From Dimorphilus gyrociliatus (Eukaryota; Annelida; Polychaeta; Dinophilidae): a stretch of 64,000 nt of DNA. Of this stretch, positions 59,629 through 64,000 are shown piece after piece; the stretch's first letter is position 1, and each line of letters starts with the position of its first letter. The notes beneath the pieces are model-generated. The model was given only the letters and a program-made list of their open reading frames with translations, was not told the origin of the DNA and searched no databases. A program made the translations under genes and the position numbers. Where the stretch lies: assembly GCA_904063045.1 (NCBI GenBank), contig CAJFCJ010000006.1, positions 4,046,408 through 4,110,407 of the forward strand, in the 5' to 3' direction.

Positions 59629-62600
59629 CTAATTCCAGTCATCCATATCATCGGTAATAGCCTGTAAATAAAATTTGATGTTATATTATTCAACTAGGAC
59701 TTATGTTAAATTCTACTTAAGAAAAGTAACCTTGTACCAATAGATTTACAGTTTAGTTACAGAATGTATTAGTCTAAATTCTTAATAAATATTAATGTGT
59801 GAAGAAATTCAATTGACCTCAGAACCAATATTTTCATCCTGCAAGTCCAAATCTCCCATATCTAACTCAAGCTCCTTTTCTAGTTCCTCGATACTTTGTT
59901 GAGCAGTTTGAGGTTCAGACACGGCTATAGGTTTAGGTTCAGGTTCGGGAACGGATTCTGGCTCCGGTTTGCTTTCTTGTGCGCATGCTGACTGTGGTTC
60001 AGGTTCCGGTTCTTCGAGCTTCTTTGTTTCTAAAGTATCAAGACTGATTTTGCCGCTATTTAAACTTTCCATCATTTCTTCAACAGGTTTTCTTTCCCAA
60101 TTAGGAGGAATATGAAGAGCAGCTGCAGCCGGTATTTTAGTTTGATACTGTAATTTTAAATATTTTTCAGTTTTCAAATGTTCGCTCATCTCTGGGAAGA
60201 GATTCTCATAATCAGCCGGATCAGCCAGAGATTGGGCAACTTTTTTGCTTTGACTGGCAGCAAATTCCTTCCATTTTTGTACAGTGTCTGATACTTTCGA
60301 TGGTAAATATGTTCTTGCAAAGAAAGCAGCTTCTGTTAGACGTTGTGATTCAATGAGAATTTCTAAACATTCATCCAACTTTCCCCGTATAAAATATGCC
60401 ATAAACGAAATATTGTTCTGTTTTGCCTCTCTACTTGCTTCTGCTACTCTGTCAACCATTGCTACGTTGCCTGCGCTACTTGCCAGCATTAAAAGACTAG
60501 CAAAATCTTGAGCATGATGCATGCATTCTTGGGCTAAACCAAATTCAGATTGTTTAACAGCCAAATCAGCTAATTGCATCCACTTTTGTCTAGCGTCAGA
60601 TTCTGTTCATTTTTTAAATAGATTAAAGCATTTTAAAGTAATACAAAAAAACTAACCTAATGCGAGGTCATAGGCGATTTTTAATTCATTTAATTGTAAA
60701 GCTAAATCAAATTTATGTTCTGGATCACACGTAACTGCAAGAGCTTGGGGTTTAAATCCTTGTTTTTCCAAAAAGTGAGCTACTCTCGTCCTCTGTTCTC
60801 TGGGTATGGTTGGTAGCACTTTGTCAGCCGTATCAAAATCTTTACGCATAACTGCTGTTTGATACTCTAGCACAGATAATAATATACCGAATGAAATGAC
60901 ATTCAATTCTTTGTCTCCTAAATAAATTCTGTTGTCTCTTGGTGAATATCCTAATAAGTACATAACTCTATCAAGATGGGCCACTGTTACAATTTCTCCC
61001 CCAACGTAATAATTTAATCGATTAACAGCGTTAGTGTAAATGAAGCAATCGCCCACCCAACAGCCAGTTTTAACAACTTCGTCAACTTCTCCAATTAACT
61101 GGAAAGCTTCTTCAACTCCTTAAAAAAAATATTCAGATAAATTAAAGCTTAAAGACTTAAAGTGGTCCAATAAAAGCAACTTACCATCATCCGTTGGCTC
61201 TGCGCCATTCTCTAGTGCTTCAGTGCAGAATTTCAAAATATAAAAGCTTTCTTCAGTTGCAATACAGACTAATTCGCCGCCTTCATTCCAGATTACATGT
61301 TTTGGCATGATTTCGATTCTTCTTACCAAATTAGTGGAATCCCAATCGTAGAACGAAAGGCTGGAGACGGTTTTAACTCCTAATAATTGACCTCCAAATA
61401 TTGCTTCAGCTCCAAAATCAGGTTTGAAGTTTTTCGTTTCTTTAAAGTTTTTAAAAATTTTTACCATACTGGAACTTTCTCTAATAGCATAAACAGTGGA
61501 ATCATTTGACCATACGAAATCCAAAGCTTGTCCAAAAGTTTTATTACGTAAAGCCATTGCAGTATAAACTATATATTCTCCATCACCACATACAACAACA
61601 AATCTGCCATTTGGATTGTGAGCGATAGTTTGGGGATAGATTTCGCTTGGTCCCATATCTTTTATGGTTAAGGGAATGCGTTCTCCATCTTTCATGTCAC
61701 TTCCTTGGACACTCTTAATGTTAGCTTGTTGAATTTCAGCATGTTTCGCCCAGATGATTTTACCGTTTGCATCCATGCTCATTGCTGGTTCTTCACGTCC
61801 TAATTTAATCATTATTGAACCTTCATCATAACCGATAACAACTGCATTAGATCCCCTTTGACAAGCCATCGTCCAAACTCGCTCCATTGCGTAGTTTAGT
61901 GTCGATTCCAGCCTAAATCAAAGATTTTTATTTTATTAAGAAATAACTTAAAGTCCAAACTTAAAATTACCTATAGGTATTAGCGTGCCAAACTCTAACA
62001 GTTCCATCTTCGCTTCCTGTCATTATCACTGGGAGTTCAGGGTGAAAAACAACTGCTGATATGTTCTGAGCATGACCTTCTAAAGTCTGAACGCATGTTT
62101 TATTTTGATAATCCCATATTTTAACCTGTCGATCGTCAGCTCCAGAAATGATATATGGCTTGTCACCACCGTGGTAGTAGTCGACGCAGTTTACACCTTT
62201 TTCATGGCCCTCTAATGTAAAGTTGGGTGTTGAAGATCCTAGTTGCCAAACTTTTAATGTTCTATCTAATGATGCCGAAGCAAAAGTATTATTATCCTTT
62301 GGATTGATGACTATTTGCATGACATAATGTGTATGGCCTTCAAAAACTTGAGTACAAGTCCATTTTTTATCCCAATCCCACAATTTTATTAACATATCAT
62401 CACTTGAAGTTAAAACATACGATTGAGTTGGGTGAACAGCTATTGATCTAAGATAATCAGAATGAGCGTCCACTTGTTGAATTGCTTCCAATGTGTTGTA
62501 ATTATAAACTCTTAGAGTCATGTCATCACTTCCTGTAACAATCCAATTCTTTCTGGCAACGAATTTGGCTGCCCTGACAGGAAGATCGCAAACTTCGAAG

Positions 62601-63110
62601 GTTTTGATGAGGGTCTATGTGTTGAAAGTAAATGTTTATATCAGTATATTGACTAAAGCAGGTGGACAACTAATAAAAATCTTTTTTTGTGCAACATATC
62701 CTTAATTTATAATTGTTAAATAAATTTGAATATTATTAGATGATCTTCATTAAGGCTTAGTACTGGTTTATTAAAAATTCGTGAGTTAATCAAGTAGAAA
62801 GATGAAAATTATACGGTGTCAGAGCTCAACTTAAATTTTACTTTTAAGATATGTTTCATTAAGTCAGTATAAAAAATCTAAAGAATACCTGTGTTTCATG
62901 GTTCCAAATGTGGACATGTCCATTATAAAGGCTGACTAACATCCATGGCTCCGTTGGATGAAGATCGGAGCATTTGACCCGATCAGAACGAGCTGAGACT
63001 TTGCGTTTTATGTCCAGACGAAGAGGCTACATGAAATTTTGTTCAAAAAATTAGTCCATTGATTGATGGTATAAAGGAGAGTAATCAACATCATCTAAAG
63101 AACTTACCAT
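59629..63110 (-). CDS. COPB2: Coatomer subunit beta' (beta'-COP)
   Basis: Seven exons (63110-63108, 63026-62889, 62614-61971, 61912-61185, 61118-60657, 60602-59818, 59661-59629) join in phase to 930 aa; human COPB2 is 906. The start [10 protein letters not shown] and the first WD repeats ([69 protein letters not shown]) are nearly identical to human. A second beta-propeller and the alpha-solenoid with [13 protein letters not shown] follow, and the tail is Pro/Glu-rich ending DDMDDWN. Beta'-COP is one of the outer-coat subunits of COPI; its first propeller reads KKxx retrieval signals on Golgi-to-ER cargo. The first coding exon contributes only the ATG. It converges on the THAP gene and is divergent from TMEM107. 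A perfect NRF-1 consensus lies 56 bp upstream of the ATG. Confidence 0.97.
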
Positions 63111-63773
63111 GTTTTTATCAGAAATGCCAACTTTCTTCTTCGACGTGGATTCGTGTAAATGCCCGTGCGCACGCGCAGACCGGAAGATTTTACTGTAAAC
63201 GGGCTCATACTACTTTATCAATTTTTAAGTCGAAGCAGTTATGGCGTATAAGATTTTTGTTGAGAATTCGCCATTTTGAAAGTGTTTAGTAGCATTTGTT
63301 AGTATGATTCACAAAAATTTATTGCAAATTAGGAGTTGTCACTTCAGATACTTTTATAAGCGAATTGTGCTTTAAAAAAATTTTCTATTTAGCCTCTTTG
63401 TTTCTAAGCTGCATTAAAAAAAAATTAATCTTTTCTGTATTTTATCCAATCACATTATCGATAACAAATAATATTGTTAGAATACGAAGTGACATTGACA
63501 CATAATATAGAAATCACAATGGCTGTTAAGAAATACAAATTCTACCATTTTGAAAATCTTTCTGTAGTGTTCTAGAATTTTTGTTGTTAGGAGGCGCGCT
63601 CGAACTTGTTTTAAAATATCTTATATTAAATAAATTAATCTTGAAATTTCACTTTAAACGAATGCGTAACTAAACCGGAATTTATCACATCATTATCGAA
63701 TAATAAAATTTTTTTAAATTTGGCTTTAAGAGAGGAGTTTCAAATTCAAATAGTCCAATAGAAGATATTTCAA
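63111..63773. promoter_or_regulatory. Divergent promoter COPB2 / TMEM107 with NRF-1 and YY1-like sites
   Basis: These 663 bp lie between two opposed start codons. TGCGCACGCGCA at 63166-63177 is a perfect match to the NRF-1 consensus YGCGCAYGCGCR. CGCCATTTTG at 63269-63278 (CAAAATGGCG on minus) is YY1-like and identical to the decamer in the FIP1L1/ZNF330 promoter; another ATGGCG core lies at 63241-63246. The cluster sits within 170 bp of the COPB2 start. The TMEM107-proximal half is AT-rich with no clear site. Confidence 0.65.
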
Positions 63774-64000
63774 ATGGGTATATCTAGTGTCGTTCCAGCA
63801 AGATTCTTAACGATAGTTGCTCATCTAGTAATTTTAATAGTTCTCTTCTGGGCTAAGGTAAGTTATTCATTAAGAAAAATTAAATACAAAAGTTTTATAT
63901 AGTTAATTAAAAAAGAAAATTTTAACAGGACATAAATATTAAGTCTTGTTTGCCTGATGATTATACAACAAGTGAATATGATACCAAAGAGAAAAAGTAA
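63774..64000 (+). CDS. TMEM107: TMEM107, ciliary transition-zone membrane protein, first two exons only
   Basis: Exon 1 (63774-63857) encodes 28 residues, MGISSVVPARFLTIVAHLVI and onward to the first membrane helix. Exon 2 (63929-63996) encodes DINIKSCLPDDYTTSEYD. Both match human TMEM107 closely: its start has the same V-P-x-R-F-L-T-x-x-A-H-L-V pattern, and its next segment reads D-x-N-I-x-x-C-L-P. The exon 2 donor GTAA is at the very end of the window, so the remaining helices lie outside. TMEM107 is a four-helix MKS-module protein that controls composition of the ciliary membrane; human mutations cause ciliopathies. The extracellular loop after helix 1 is what the second exon covers. Confidence 0.9.

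Overview
The window is animal nuclear DNA from a compact, AT-rich genome. Genes are multi-exon with canonical GT-AG introns that are mostly 48-70 nt long. Intergenic gaps are short, and the proteins are clear metazoan orthologs such as Sidekick, PHLDB/LL5, N4BP2, TMEM107 and FABP. Tiny introns with this repertoire would fit a miniaturised invertebrate, for example a compact annelid such as Dimorphilus. That placement is inference and the sequence alone does not prove it.

Layout: VPS13B C-terminal half (+, cut by the left edge); TMCO3-like antiporter (-) with an intronless Ser-rich gene (+) nested in its 3.1-kb intron; TSEN34 (+); MUL1 (-); TMEM70 (+); FIP1L1 (-); ZNF330 (+); N4BP2 (-); PDS5 (+) with two related structured RNA candidates in two introns; an unassigned polytopic membrane protein (-); PHLDB/LL5 (+); Sidekick (-), whose 6.1-kb first intron holds a fatty-acid-binding-protein gene (+); a second FABP gene (+) just upstream of the Sidekick signal-peptide exon; a THAP-domain protein (+); COPB2 (-); and the first two exons of TMEM107 (+), cut by the right edge. 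Hand-assembled exon chains for TMCO3, TSEN34, FIP1L1, ZNF330, PHLDB, both FABPs, THAP and COPB2 each sum to a multiple of three.

The genes are mostly housekeeping: membrane traffic (VPS13B, COPB2), RNA processing (TSEN34, FIP1L1), mitochondria (MUL1, TMEM70), cohesin (PDS5), adhesion and cortex (Sidekick, LL5) and cilia (TMEM107). They do not form one pathway. What links them is architecture: 14 of 15 neighbouring non-nested genes alternate strand, giving divergent promoters and tail-to-tail ends. Several divergent promoters carry NRF-1-like and YY1-like motifs.

The most interesting unexplained signal is a pair of about 165-nt elements in two PDS5 introns. They have box C/D-like ends, terminal stems and an internal hairpin supported by compensatory base changes. 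They look like a pair of unusually long intronic C/D snoRNAs. No CRISPR array, rRNA gene, tRNA gene or intact transposon was seen.
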